In this document: positions 22,816-33,084 of the stretch, in pieces
Numbering within the stretch: position 1 is the stretch's first letter
Layout of the letters: the number at the start of each line of letters is the position of its first letter
Origin: Gonioctena quinquepunctata
Taxonomy: Eukaryota > Arthropoda > Insecta > Coleoptera > Chrysomelidae
DNA length: 64,000 nucleotides
Direction of reading: 5' to 3'
NCBI GenBank assembly: GCA_018342105.1
Contig: JAFIRS010003642.1
Coordinates: 59,048-123,047, forward strand
Program-made: the position numbers and the translations under genes
The notes under the pieces: model-generated
Database searches by the model: none
Told to the model about the DNA's origin: nothing
The model's input: the letters and a program-made list of their open reading frames with translations, nothing else

Positions 22816-23968
22816 TATAGTCTAGTTAACAAGTGCTTTTTAGGTCAAATTTTTTTCGCATTCTCCGAAAATTATGATTGAGGTATCATTCGATTCGGAA
22901 TGGCATGTAGATATTTTTTGAGAAAATGCTAAGGCCGCTCGCAAACATTGCAATAGTTATAAACAATTGAGTGAAAAAAAAGGGGGTTTGGTTTTTCGCC
23001 AATATCTCAAAAACTATTCTAGATAATTCAAATTTGAAAAAAGATGCAAAAAAAGAGGAAATTTCTTAAGAAATTCCGGAACTGTAGGACCAATATCTAT
23101 AATTTTCCCAGAGGGTTGAAAATACGCCCGAAAACTCCGGCTTGCGCAAGCCACGCCCCCGTCGGACCTTTAATAAATAAATATCATTTAAACTTATTAA
23201 ATATGAAAATTAAAAATTAAAAATATTCAGGCGCCTCCAGGATAGATCGATGGACAATAATATGTGGTCCAAAAATTTTTATCGCGATTTTTCAATAAGT
23301 TATCCATTAGTTAATTAACAATTTTTTGTAGCACGAACATTAACATTGCAAGTGCGATAATTTTCAAACTATCAATCTGAGAATGTTTTCCTCTCGTGGA
23401 GCTATTTTTCGAAGGTCTAAGAATAGATTCCCGTTGGAAAAATTGAAAAATTGTTAATTTTCGTTTTGTTATTAACAATTTACTAAGGTGAAAAATTATA
23501 AAGCTTCATTAAACATTGAAAACAATTTTTTTTCTAATATTATTGTTGATCCGTTTTCTTATGACCAGAAGCTACTTAAAAATGATTTTTAATAATTTTT
23601 ATCTCCTATTGCTTGAAAAATTGTTTTGAACAAATGCGTTGTTTATGAGATCATTAAAAAAAAATTATATCATAATCTTTGATGATAATTATGATTTTCC
23701 AAAAAAAAACCGTGAAAAAAAAATGTTATTGCTTAAAAACGCATTTGTTAAATAACAATTTTTTTTACCACTTGTTATGAAAATTAAGGAACCATTTTTA
23801 AATCATTATTTATCTTGGTCTTCGATATTAAAAAAAAAAGATTATTATTTAAATTTTCATTGTTTATTTAATAAACAATTTGTTATAAACAAATGAATTA
23901 TCTCATTGTATTTTTTTTTCTACTTAAAAAAACAAAAACAACCATGTTTTATTTTTAGAAAAAAAAAA

Positions 23969-24178
23969 TATATTGGATCGTCAATAGTAAAAGCGATTCG
24001 TCCCAAATCATTTCTAGCTCCACTTCACTTAGCTACTGGGATATACTTGAATCGTAAATGCCGATCTAAAACTATCATTAACATTCTGGCAAAATTAGGT
24101 GTTTGTGCTTCTTATCACAGTGTAGCTCTTCACGAAAAGTTACATAAGTTGTATGGTCATAGTTATATTAGTTTATAA
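23969..24178 (+). pseudogene. Unrecognised coding fragment in the loop of the giant foldback
   Basis: An open frame coincides with the single-copy loop and ends at TAA 24176-24178; its upstream extension runs into the A/T-rich arm and is not coding. The ~68 residues are mixed-composition and protein-like, unlike the AT-driven frames around: 'SFLAPLHLATGIYLNRKC', 'SKTIINILAKLGVCASY'. The pattern 'PLxLAxGIYxxRK...S+xxIxxLxxLGxCASYxxV' resembles uncharacterised ORFs of invertebrate mobile elements as I remember them, but I cannot name the family. It could be the last trace of the element's own protein or captured sequence. Confidence 0.4.
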
Positions 24179-25395
24179 GATATTTAGACATAAAGAATAA
24201 ATATAGAATACAGAATAAATAAGTCTTGAATTTTTCCCTTGTATCTCCATTAGTTAGAAAGTTATAATAAAATTAAACATAAAAAACCAGGTCAGATTGG
24301 CGAAATGAAAGACAACAGAAAATTAAAAGTTCAATAAATTTTTTTTTTTTTTTCTAAAAATAATAGATGCTTGTTTTTGTTTTTTAAGTAGAAAAAGAAA
24401 AAAAATACAAAGAGATAATTCATTTGTTCATAACAGATTGTTTATTAAATAAACAATGAAAATTTAAATATATTTTTTTTTTTATATCAAAGACCAAGAT
24501 AAATAATGATTTAAAAAAAAATGGTTCCTTAATTTCCATAACAAGTGGTAAAACAAATTGTTAATTAACAAATGCGTTTTTAAGCAATAGCATTTTTTTA
24601 AGAAAGGTTTCTTTTCAAAATATCATCAAAGATTATGTTATAAAATTTATTTTTAATTATCACATAAACAACGCATTTGTTTATAACAATTTTTCAAACA
24701 ATAGGCGATAAAAATTATTAAAAATCATTTTTAAGTAGCTTCTGATCATAAGAGAACGGATCAACAATAATATTATGAACAAAATATTGTTTTCAATGTT
24801 TAATGAAGCTTTATAATTTTTCACCTTAGTAAATTGTTAATAACAAAACGAAAATTAACAATTTTTCAATTTTTTCAACGGGAATCTATTCTTAGACCTT
24901 TGAAAAATAGCTCCACGAAAGAGAAACATTCTCAGATTAATAGTTTGACAATTATCGCACTTGCAATGTTAATGTTCGTGCTACAAAAAATTGTTAATTA
25001 ACTAATGGATAACTTATTGAAAAATCGCGATAAAAATTTTTGGACCACATATCATTGTCCATCGATCTATCCTGGAGGCGCCTGAATTTTTTCAATTTTT
25101 AATTTTCATATTTAATAAGTTTAAATAATATTTATTCATTAAAGGTCCGACGGGGGCGTGGCTTGCGCAAGCCGGAGTACCCGTTTCCGGGCGTATTTTC
25201 AACCCTCTGGGAAAATTATAAATATTGGTCCCACAGTTCCGGAAGTTCAAACTTTTTCTTAGGAAATTTCCTCTTCTTTTTGCAGCTCTTTTCAAATTTG
25301 AATTATCTCGAATAGTTTTTGAGATATTGGCGAAAAACCAAACCCCCTTTTTTTTTCACCTTAAAAATAAAATCTTGTATGCACCACCAGCGTTA

Positions 25396-25480
25396 CTAGA
25401 TCCTAACGCCCATCGGGCAACATTCATCCCTCGGGCCAAAGGCCCTCGGGTGAATGTTACCCTCCGAGCGTTAGGATCTA
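25396..25480. repeat. GC-rich perfect hairpin inside the right arm
   Basis: 'atcctaacgc' and 'gcgttaggat' flank nested inverse pairs 'aacattcatccctcggg' and 'cccgagggtgaatgtt'-type arms around a 'ccaaagg' centre. It is far more GC-rich than its surroundings and is absent from the left arm, so it was inserted after the arms formed or replaced part of one. Confidence 0.8.
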
Positions 25481-25745
25481 TATAACGCACTTGGTACATA
25501 AATAACTATTGCAATGTTTGCGAGCGGCCTTTTCTCAAAAAATATCTACATGCCATTCCGAATCGAATGACACCTCAATCATAATTTTCGGAGAATGCGA
25601 AAAAAATTTGACCTAAAAAGCACTTGTTAACTAGACTATTAGTGAAAATCATTTAGTGAAGTGAGTTTCTTTTGTTTGCTTTACAATGACAAATATTAAA
25701 AATAATTCCACGAACCCTCTGATCTTCCGACTGGTTATATTTCAG

Positions 25746-26179
25746 TTTACTTAGTAATGTCATTCTATCTATGGATCTGGATTGATATAGCAGTGTACAC
25801 AATATTGTTCAAACTGATTTTTGATCAGTTATCCCGAATAGTGGAGTTCAGATTTTACAAAACGGACGACGACTGGGTTCCAAAACTCAGTATTGTGCAT
25901 GAAGAATCGGCTTTCCTGAGGCAGATGAAGAATCTGCGAAGACTTTACATGACTGTTTTGGGAAGTCTCAGAAGATCCAAGATTATAATTGGTGGTGTTG
26001 TCGAGTCTCTCGCAGTATCCGTTTGTTTGCAGTTGACCTGGTTACTGTTCGTTACTATCATGGGCATCATTGGTACGGTAGAGCTTGACACGAAGTACTT
26101 TGCTTTTTGTGTGAGACATATTGTGCAATGGTCTCTCCTGGTTTTTCTCGCTAGGACTTGCGATAAAATACAGGTTTTG
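25746..26179 (+). CDS. Gustatory receptor-like gene, exon 2
   Basis: This begins after acceptor 'tatatttcag' (25745) and ends before donor GTAAGT at 26180. Two starting bases complete the valine codon begun by exon 1. It encodes about 144 residues, with a helix ('FYLWIWIDIAVYTILFKLIF') and a long intracellular loop with conserved-looking 'NLRRLYMTVLGSLRRSK'. Then come 'ESLAVSVCLQLTWLLFVTIM' and a further hydrophobic segment up to 'ARTCDKIQVL'. The loop between two helix pairs, with its LxxLRxLY-like character and the C-terminal Cys, is the pattern of the insect Gr superfamily middle exon. The exon ends in phase 0. The preceding intron is 8395 bp and filled with mobile elements. Confidence 0.78.
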
Positions 26180-26750
26180 GTAAGTTACTTGGGTCTCATT
26201 GAAATAGCTATTTTATTCTAATTTCTACCCCCAATACTCCCACATGAAACGGGGCTTCTTGTAAAATTGTTTTTCACCAGAAAGGAATATTCAGTTTCAA
26301 TATTTGTAATTTTTTATACGGTTTCGTTTAACGCATCCAGTAATTAGTCATATTGTGTCCCATAGAAATAGAAATAGAAATATTTATTTATCCTTTGTGA
26401 CATTACAAACATGTATAGGACAAGTCAGTCACCCACTGTAAAAGGTGTAATTTGAGGTTATCTTAAAATTATGAACACGAATAATATATAACAATATACA
26501 GTTGGTATGAATAAAATAAAATAAAATAGTATTAAAATAGTACATTTCCTATAAACTAACATAGAAAGTATTAATTGCACTATACAGACATATTTATGCA
26601 AATACAGACGGCCTAGACAAAGACAGTTCCTACAAGCTATCATGGAGGTATTCTTTTACACTATAGTAGCATTTTTCTAGCATTAAATTTTTCATGGTCC
26701 TTTTGAAATTACTGAAGGAGTCCATACTTGTAAAAGTTAGTGGGAGTTTA

Positions 26751-29465
26751 TTATAAATTCATTCTCATGTATCTAAAACTATTTTCAAGTTTTGTAGTTT
26801 TGTGTCTAGGGACACATAGATGATCAGAATTCCTGGTATCATAATCATGATTTGAAGAATTTAGTTCAAATTTATCAATATTTTTTCTTACATACAAGAT
26901 ACAGTGGTAGATATAAATGCTGTTGAACGACATAATTTTATATTTAATGAATGTGGGCTTACAAGTTTGTCTGAAGTCTAGGCTGAACATTTTTCGAATG
27001 ATCTTTTTCTGTGTTATGAATATTCTATTGGCATCTGTGGAATTTCCCCATAAGATTAGGCTATAACATAAATGACTGTACACTAAACTGTAGTAGACGT
27101 TGATTACTGCACTGGTGGACATGAAGTCTTTAATTCTTGAAATATCATAAAAGGCCTTATTAATTTTTTTGTTAACTGCGTTAACTTGCTCTGTCCATCT
27201 GAGACTAGAATCAATATGTAATCCTAAGAGCTTTGTTGTTGTGGTTGATTCAATCATATTACTCTCGACTCGACATGTTAGAGAGGATGAGGTGGACGTA
27301 ATATTATTGGAATGAAAATGTACACACTGTGTCTCATCGATATTAACCATTAGACCGTTACGTTTACACCAGTTCACGAAAGAATTTACAGTATCTGCAA
27401 TGGATGATATGAGTTCCTCTGAGGTATGTGCCGAGACCGCCAGTGAGGTATCGTCCGCATATATCGTCAGTAGTTGCGATTTTAGTTGAAGTGGTAAGTC
27501 GTTTATAAAAAGTAGGAATATTAGCGGTCCGAGCACAGAGCCCTGAGGAACTCCTCTATTCATAATATGAGAGTTGGATATAGCATCCTTTACTTTGACT
27601 ATCATTTTCCTATTGCTGAGGAAGTCCACAGTCCAGTCCAAGAAAATTCCTCTGAATCCAACATTGTACAATTTATTCTCGATGAACTTTATGTCTAAAC
27701 TATCGAAGGCACGCGATAGGTCGAAAATCAGACCTGCCACGTGCTTTCCCTTATCTAGTTGCGTGTAAACATGCTCAAAAGATTGCAAGCAAGATTGTGT
27801 TGATCTGTCTGCTCGGAATCCATGTTGGTGTGTGGTTATGAGCTCGTTGATATTTAAAAAATGTATCATCCTACTGTAAACAATTTTTTCAAAGATTTTA
27901 GAAATAACGCTCAGCACTGATACTGGTCGATAATTGGATAGGTTTTCAGGATCATTTTTCTTGTGAATTGGGATAACTTTAGCAAATTTAAGTGACGATG
28001 GAAACTTGCCTTCTATAATCGATAGATTTATAAGATTACTCAAGTGATTTGATAGAGATTCAACACCTGCCTTCAATATTTTTACCGATATGTTATCAAT
28101 GCCTGTACTAGGCTTGGTTTCCAGGTTTCTTATTACATCCCCGACTTCCTCTGGTGTTACAGGATTGAAAAAGAATGTTTTGTTGAACATTTTAGATGTA
28201 GTACAAGATCTTGGCCTCGAGTTTATAAAATAGTCATCAAGGTCGTTTTCCGTTACGTTAGCAAAATATTCACCAAATGTATTGCTATATCTGGAGGACA
28301 TGTTAAAATTTCACCATCAAAGGTGATTGTTAAATCGGTTTTATTTTTCTTCCGATTTCTTTGTTAACTGAATTCCAGATTGTTTTAGGCTTATTATTAG
28401 ACTTGAATATACGTTGCTCATTGAATTGCCGTTTGGCATTCTTGAGTAAATTGTTGTTTGTTTTTTTCATTTCGATATAATTCTTGGACGTCGCTTTGTT
28501 CCAAATTTTCCTTCAGATTTTCACTACTTTTTTTCACTTCTGTTGTAACCCAACCTGATTCTTTATCGACATGCTGCTTTTTATACTGTTTTTTAAGAGG
28601 GCAATATATGTCTATATAATAGGTCAAAATGTTCATGAAGGTGTTTGTACAGTCTTCAATATTAGATTGAAGATACATTTCTTCGAAATCTGCTGTGGAC
28701 AATGCATTTTTAAACTGATCCATATTTAGTTCAGTCATGTCACGATAATAGGTAAATATTTCATTTTTTATTTTTGATAGATTAGTCCAAGTTGCATCAT
28801 CAACACTCAGGGTAAATATTCTGTGGTCACTGAAATGACCCTCATAGACTTCAGACTTACAGTGATTTAAATCAACATTGGTTAAGATATAATCTATTTT
28901 TGTTGATGATGTTTGCCCTAACTTATTTATGAAGACCCTTGTGGGGTCCAAAGAAGTGCATCTCAGATTGTAACTTACAATAAAATCATAAAGACGTGTT
29001 TCGTTGTTTGAATTTGTCGAATAGTCAATGTTCAGATCCCCAAAGAGAAATATATTGCGATAAGACTTACTGCATAGTTCCATTATGTCACATAATTTGT
29101 GAAAGAATATGTCCAAATCGCCTAATGGAGGCCTATAAACACTTATGACACATGTTTTGCAAACAGACCCTTCTATCGATACTGCGCAGCACTCACAATG
29201 CATCTCCTCACTCAGGTGTGAGATTTTAATTGGCTGGAACTTGAGATCCTCTTTAATGTAGATGATGGTTCCTCCATGAGTATGAGGAATACGGCAATAG
29301 TACGAGGCGATTACATAACCATTCAGTGTCATAAATTCGATATTATCTCGACTACACCAGTGTTCAGATAGGCTTACTACGTCAGGAGACTCCTCAATTA
29401 TTAGTAATTCCAGTTTTATCAGTTTATTTCTAAGCGATTGAGCATTCAGTTGAACCAGTTTGAAG
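26751..29465 (-). pseudogene. LINE 4 ORF2: endonuclease and reverse transcriptase, frameshifted
   Basis: The endonuclease reads from about 29465 ('LNAQSLRNKLIKLELL', 'LSEHWCSRD') through 'HGGTIIYIKED', 'VISVYRPPLGD', 'LFGDLNIDYS', 'SSTKIDYILTN' and 'GHFSDHRIF' to 28418. A disrupted linker (28302-28417) separates it from the RT frame at 26751-28301. The RT shows 'TGIDNISVKILKAG', 'NYRPVSVLSVISKIFEK', 'QHGFRADRST', 'FDLSRAFDSLD', 'RGVPQGSVLGPLIFLLFIND' and catalytic 'IYADDTSLA' (YADD codons at 27450-27461). The thumb 'LLGLHIDSSLRW' and a C-terminal 'TRNSDHLCVPRHKTTK' follow. Catalytic motifs of both domains look intact; inactivation is by the shift between them. Confidence 0.88.
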
Positions 29466-29508
29466 GGGGTTCTATTGGGTTTATCGTTGTGAACGGATTC
29501 TCTTGGAG

Positions 29509-30694
29509 TTACATTTCTAAAAAAGATTGTGGTTGGCCATTTAATGCTCCTGCATCCATGTCCCGATCTTCCAGAAATCTCTTACCCAGTCTAAAATTAA
29601 ATCGCTCAAACGTAATTTTCTTTGGCCAAAAGGCTGGAGTGTATATTATTTCCTTCAGATTTGGATCAACTCCGATCAGGAAGGACTGATTATCCTTCTT
29701 GCTATTTTGAGTGAGCAGAAGTTTTACTTGTACCTCCGTAGAGTTTGTTTTAGCATGCAGAAACTGTTTCACATTATCTGAGTTCACCGAGTCAGGAACT
29801 CTCGAAATGAACAGCCACAGTTTTTTATTTTTGTTGTCTTCTCTTCCATGAAATGCTTGATCGCCATCTCCAGTTCCCATCTTTCTGGATTATTTTTTTG
29901 ATGACCTTTTGATAACCATCTTGGTCAATATGATTGGGAGTAGTGATACCAGGAGTAACTGGGGAGTTATTCGAGTGCACTTTAGGACTTTTTTCCAGAT
30001 TTATATAATGGTTACATTTTACTGTAGTGTTTGCATTCAAAACTGCTTGAGCAACATTTGTTTTTGATACTGAGTCGGATTTTCCCATATGTCTTGATGA
30101 GCTCGAGGATTTGGCAACCTCGCTATAGGATTGTTGATGGTTCGAACCATGTTGAGAAATTAAATTAATTTCTCTATGGTTCGAACTTATCGGACGTGCA
30201 GTCACTACGGCCACCGGTGTAGCAGCGATAGTTTTTTTGGGATTGCTTATCTCCACTGGTTTGATATGCGTAGTTTTTAGGAGACTGATATGATTATTGA
30301 GAACTATTACTCGTTCTTCTAGTTGTTTAATTATGGTATCTTTTTGTTTTATAATGTAATTGAATATGTGGAGGTCCACTTTACCATCAGGATATACTTT
30401 CCCCAGAGCATCAAATAAAGCTGAATTCGATTCAGGTTCGACAGTATCGCCTTTTGGGGTTAAGTCACTGTCACAGCACACGATTTTGTTGTTATCGAGA
30501 AATGTGACGTAGCTACTATTTTTCGCACAACTCAGGTGAAACATAGTGTCACATATTGAACACTTTAATCCCGTTTTTACTGAGCTTTTACACTTGTTAC
30601 ACACATTTGGTTTCGATGCTGATACTTTCACGTCCGACTGTGTCGGTGACATTTTACTAATATACATATACTCAGATGGAAACTTTTTATACAA
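29509..30694 (-). pseudogene. LINE 4 ORF1 with PHD-like zinc finger, one frameshift
   Basis: Starting at ATG 30692-30694, the N-terminal part has a Cys-rich cluster 'CNKCKSSVKTGLKCSICD' followed by 'MFHLSCAK' and a later 'CCDSD': a Cys4-His-Cys3-like PHD pattern of the kind found in ORF1 of CR1/Jockey-type LINEs. A coiled, charged stretch follows ('KDTIIKQLEERVIVLNNHIS'). After a frameshift around 29825-29880 the second frame continues with an RNA-binding-like C-terminus ('LWLFISRVPDSVNSDNVKQF', 'KKITFERFNFRLG'). In the family this protein coats the element RNA. It is a pseudogene because of the shift; otherwise it is well preserved. Confidence 0.75.
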
Positions 30695-30699
30695 CTGGT

Positions 30700-32085
30700 T
30701 ATGTGGTACTCAATCTCATAAACTCTTCACTGGAACAGGGTACATTTCCCGACAAATGAAAGTTGAGTTCTGTGATTCCCGTTCCAAAAATTCCCAATCC
30801 AACCGGGGCATTAGAATTCAGACCAATTGATACACTACCTCCAATCGAAAAAGTTATTGAAATAGCAGTATATAATCAGCTCTCTGAATACTTCAATACA
30901 AATAAGTTATTTACTGGCAATCAATCAGGCTTTCGAACAAATTACTCCTGTGAAACTGCATTACAACTCACTATTTCAAAATGGAAACAACTGATTGATG
31001 AGGGCAAATTTATTATCTCAGTATTTTTAGATTTCAACTATTGACAGGAAAATTCTAATACGAAAACTAAAATACTATGGAATCGGAGGTACTGTGTTGA
31101 AATGGTTTGAAGACTATCTCTCAAATAGAAAGCAACTCTGTAAATTAGGCAAATCAGTCTCTGATGAATTAACTAACGATATAGGTGTACCTCAGGGCAG
31201 CGTTTTGAGCCCGTTACTGTTTATCATCTATTTAAATGATATCAATTATATTAATGACTGTGACACTCTTGTCGCATGTTACGGGACTGAATCTGAAAGT
31301 ATAGTTGTTAGATTGAATTCAATGTTGAAAAAACTTGACATATACCTAGGAACTAATAAATTGAAATTGTGTTACAAAAACTAAAGCCATGATTCTGTGT
31401 AATAAACATAAACTAAAAAAACATTAATTATGACAATCTACAGTTGGAAATTGAAAATGATATTATTGAATGGATGAGTGAGTTTGAATACCTGGGATTA
31501 ATAGTTGATGACACTTTATCATTGAAGGGCCGCTGCGAATATATTTGTAAGAAAATTTCTAAGAAACTATTTGCCAGAGTTGCCACCTTTCTATCTCTTC
31601 AGAGTAGAATAATGGTTTATAAAACACTAATCCAACCGCATTTCGACTACTGTACAACATTACTTTACGTAATGAATAAGAACGAGTTGGAAAAATTGCA
31701 AAAACTCCAAAACAGAGGTATGAGAATTATATTGAGATCCAATAGATACACACCAATAAAATCTATGTTGGAAATACGAGATTGGAACTGTGTTGAAAAA
31801 AGACTCTACTTCATGGCTATGGTCTTTATTTTCAAACTCACTAAAAATCTACCACCCGATTATCTCGACCCTTTCATAACTTATAACAACGAGATACATA
31901 ATTATAACACCAGAAGCACAAATAACTTTTATATTCCTAAAACACGATTGGGAAGTAGTACTAAATCTTTGTTTATCAAAGGATTGGATGACTTCAACAA
32001 ACTACCCACTGAAGTAAAAAATAGTGTATCCTTACAAATTTTCAAAAACCAACTGAGAAAGCTAATTCATCCATCAAACCAGTAA
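30700..32085 (+). pseudogene. LINE 5 reverse transcriptase, fragmented
   Basis: Three successive pieces (to 31044, 31094-31384, 31444-32085) read through 'SSVIPVPKIPNPTGALEFRP', 'KLFTGNQSGFRTNYSCETAL', 'FLDFN', 'WFEDYLSNRKQLCKLG' and 'GVPQGSVLSPLLFIIYLND'. The region where YADD should stand is degenerate ('LVACYGTESES'). The C-terminus 'LQKLQNRGMRIILRSNRYTP' and 'NYNTRSTNNFYIPKTR' is well kept. An in-frame stop early (near 30765) and two frameshifts complete the damage. Confidence 0.82.
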
Positions 32086-32259
32086 ATATAACATATAATA
32101 ACAACTAACAACTAGTCAGTATCCATACCCATCTGTAAATCTTGTTGTTTTCTTGGGATGGTTATTTTATATTATTTTATTTTTTATCTTATTCCATTTT
32201 ATTTTATCTTATTTTAATTTTATTGTTACAATAATTTTAACCTTTGTATGTCTATATGT

Positions 32260-32270
<11 letters not shown>
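30700..32270 (+). mobile_element. Non-LTR retrotransposon 5 (LINE), 5' truncated
   Basis: A plus-strand LINE remnant starting at the RT entry region and running into a T-rich 3' UTR (32086-32260), after which a (TA)n array begins. It lies head to head with LINE 4. Confidence 0.8.
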
Positions 32271-32310
<40 letters not shown>

Positions 32311-32392
32311 TATATATATATATATATATGCATGTGTGTGGGTGCGTACGTTTGTATGTGTGTTATGTATATGTATGTGTGTATACAGGGTG
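32264..32392. repeat. (TA)n followed by (TG)n-rich microsatellite
   Basis: About 65 bp of nearly pure TA with two short breaks, then 'tgtgtgtg'-rich sequence to ~32390. It sits at the 3' end of LINE 5 and may have grown from its tail. Frames read across it are artefacts. Confidence 0.9.
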
Positions 32393-33084
32393 GGGCACCC
32401 CATACGACATGGTCCCTGTAAACCAAACCATTAATTTTTTCGGGAATTTCTCCATTTCATTATATGTATATTGATTGAGGCTGCAAAAGGAAATTATTTT
32501 GGAGTCTACAGGGTGGCTCAAAAAAGTGTGACATATCAAAGTTGTGTTTATTTGAATGGAACACCCTGTACTTCGTTACACTTTTGAATAGGTCAGGAAA
32601 AAATAATATGATTCTCGAGTTATTGATTTTTTTATGAAAATGCTAGGTACAATTGGAAACAAAATAACTACGAAATGTATAGAAATCATCCTTTCGAATT
32701 CTGACCAAGCATAAAAGAGGTTTTGGGCTATTGATTTTGATAAAGCCCATTTCTCAATATTATACAGAACGTTCAAAAATCATTGTCACTTTTTTATAAT
32801 TTCGGACAGAGATAACTTTGTTATTTCAAATAGAACACATTATATTTTTTTGGTCTGAACAATATAAAATTCAATTATCTTTCATTTCATATTGGGGTTC
32901 CCTATACCTAACCTAAATAGTTTTTCAGATATTGGTTTTTTCAAATAGTAGTTCTTATTTCAATGCATTCTTTGAATCAAGATAGCTTTGAAACGGCATT
33001 TATTCAACTTGTTGAAAGAATTCTTATTGACAGTTATTATATTTTACGTTATTAAAAACATTCACTGAATTATTAGCGTCGAAA

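Larger units (their letters stand above)
22818..25638. mobile_element. Giant-inverted-repeat element flanked by TTA (2.8 kb)
   Basis: Two arms of about 1.15-1.3 kb (22818-23968 and 24340-25638) are inverse copies around a ~370 bp loop. Outer ends are 'tagtctagttaacaagtgc' and its inverse. TTA precedes the left end (22815-22817) and follows the right end (25639-25641), a 3-bp duplication as in PIF/Harbinger-like elements, though no Harbinger protein is visible. The right arm carries an extra ~130 bp (about 25360-25495) with a perfect-looking hairpin. It sits at the 3' end of receptor intron 1, ~100 bp before exon 2. Confidence 0.82.
26362..30700 (-). mobile_element. Non-LTR retrotransposon 4 (LINE), near full length
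   Basis: A minus-strand LINE with two coding regions: ORF1 with a PHD-like zinc finger (29509-30694) and ORF2 with endonuclease then RT (26751-29465). Its 3' end at about 26362 is a short array of 'atttct' repeats instead of poly(A), as in CR1-like elements. At its 5' end it meets a plus-strand LINE (LINE 5) head to head at about 30700. Only a few frameshifts interrupt it. It lies in receptor intron 2, opposite in strand to the gene. Confidence 0.85.

Noticed and set aside
32209..32426. Two minus-strand ORFs rich in Ile-Tyr and His-Thr
   Set aside because: Translation of a (TA)n/(TG)n microsatellite.
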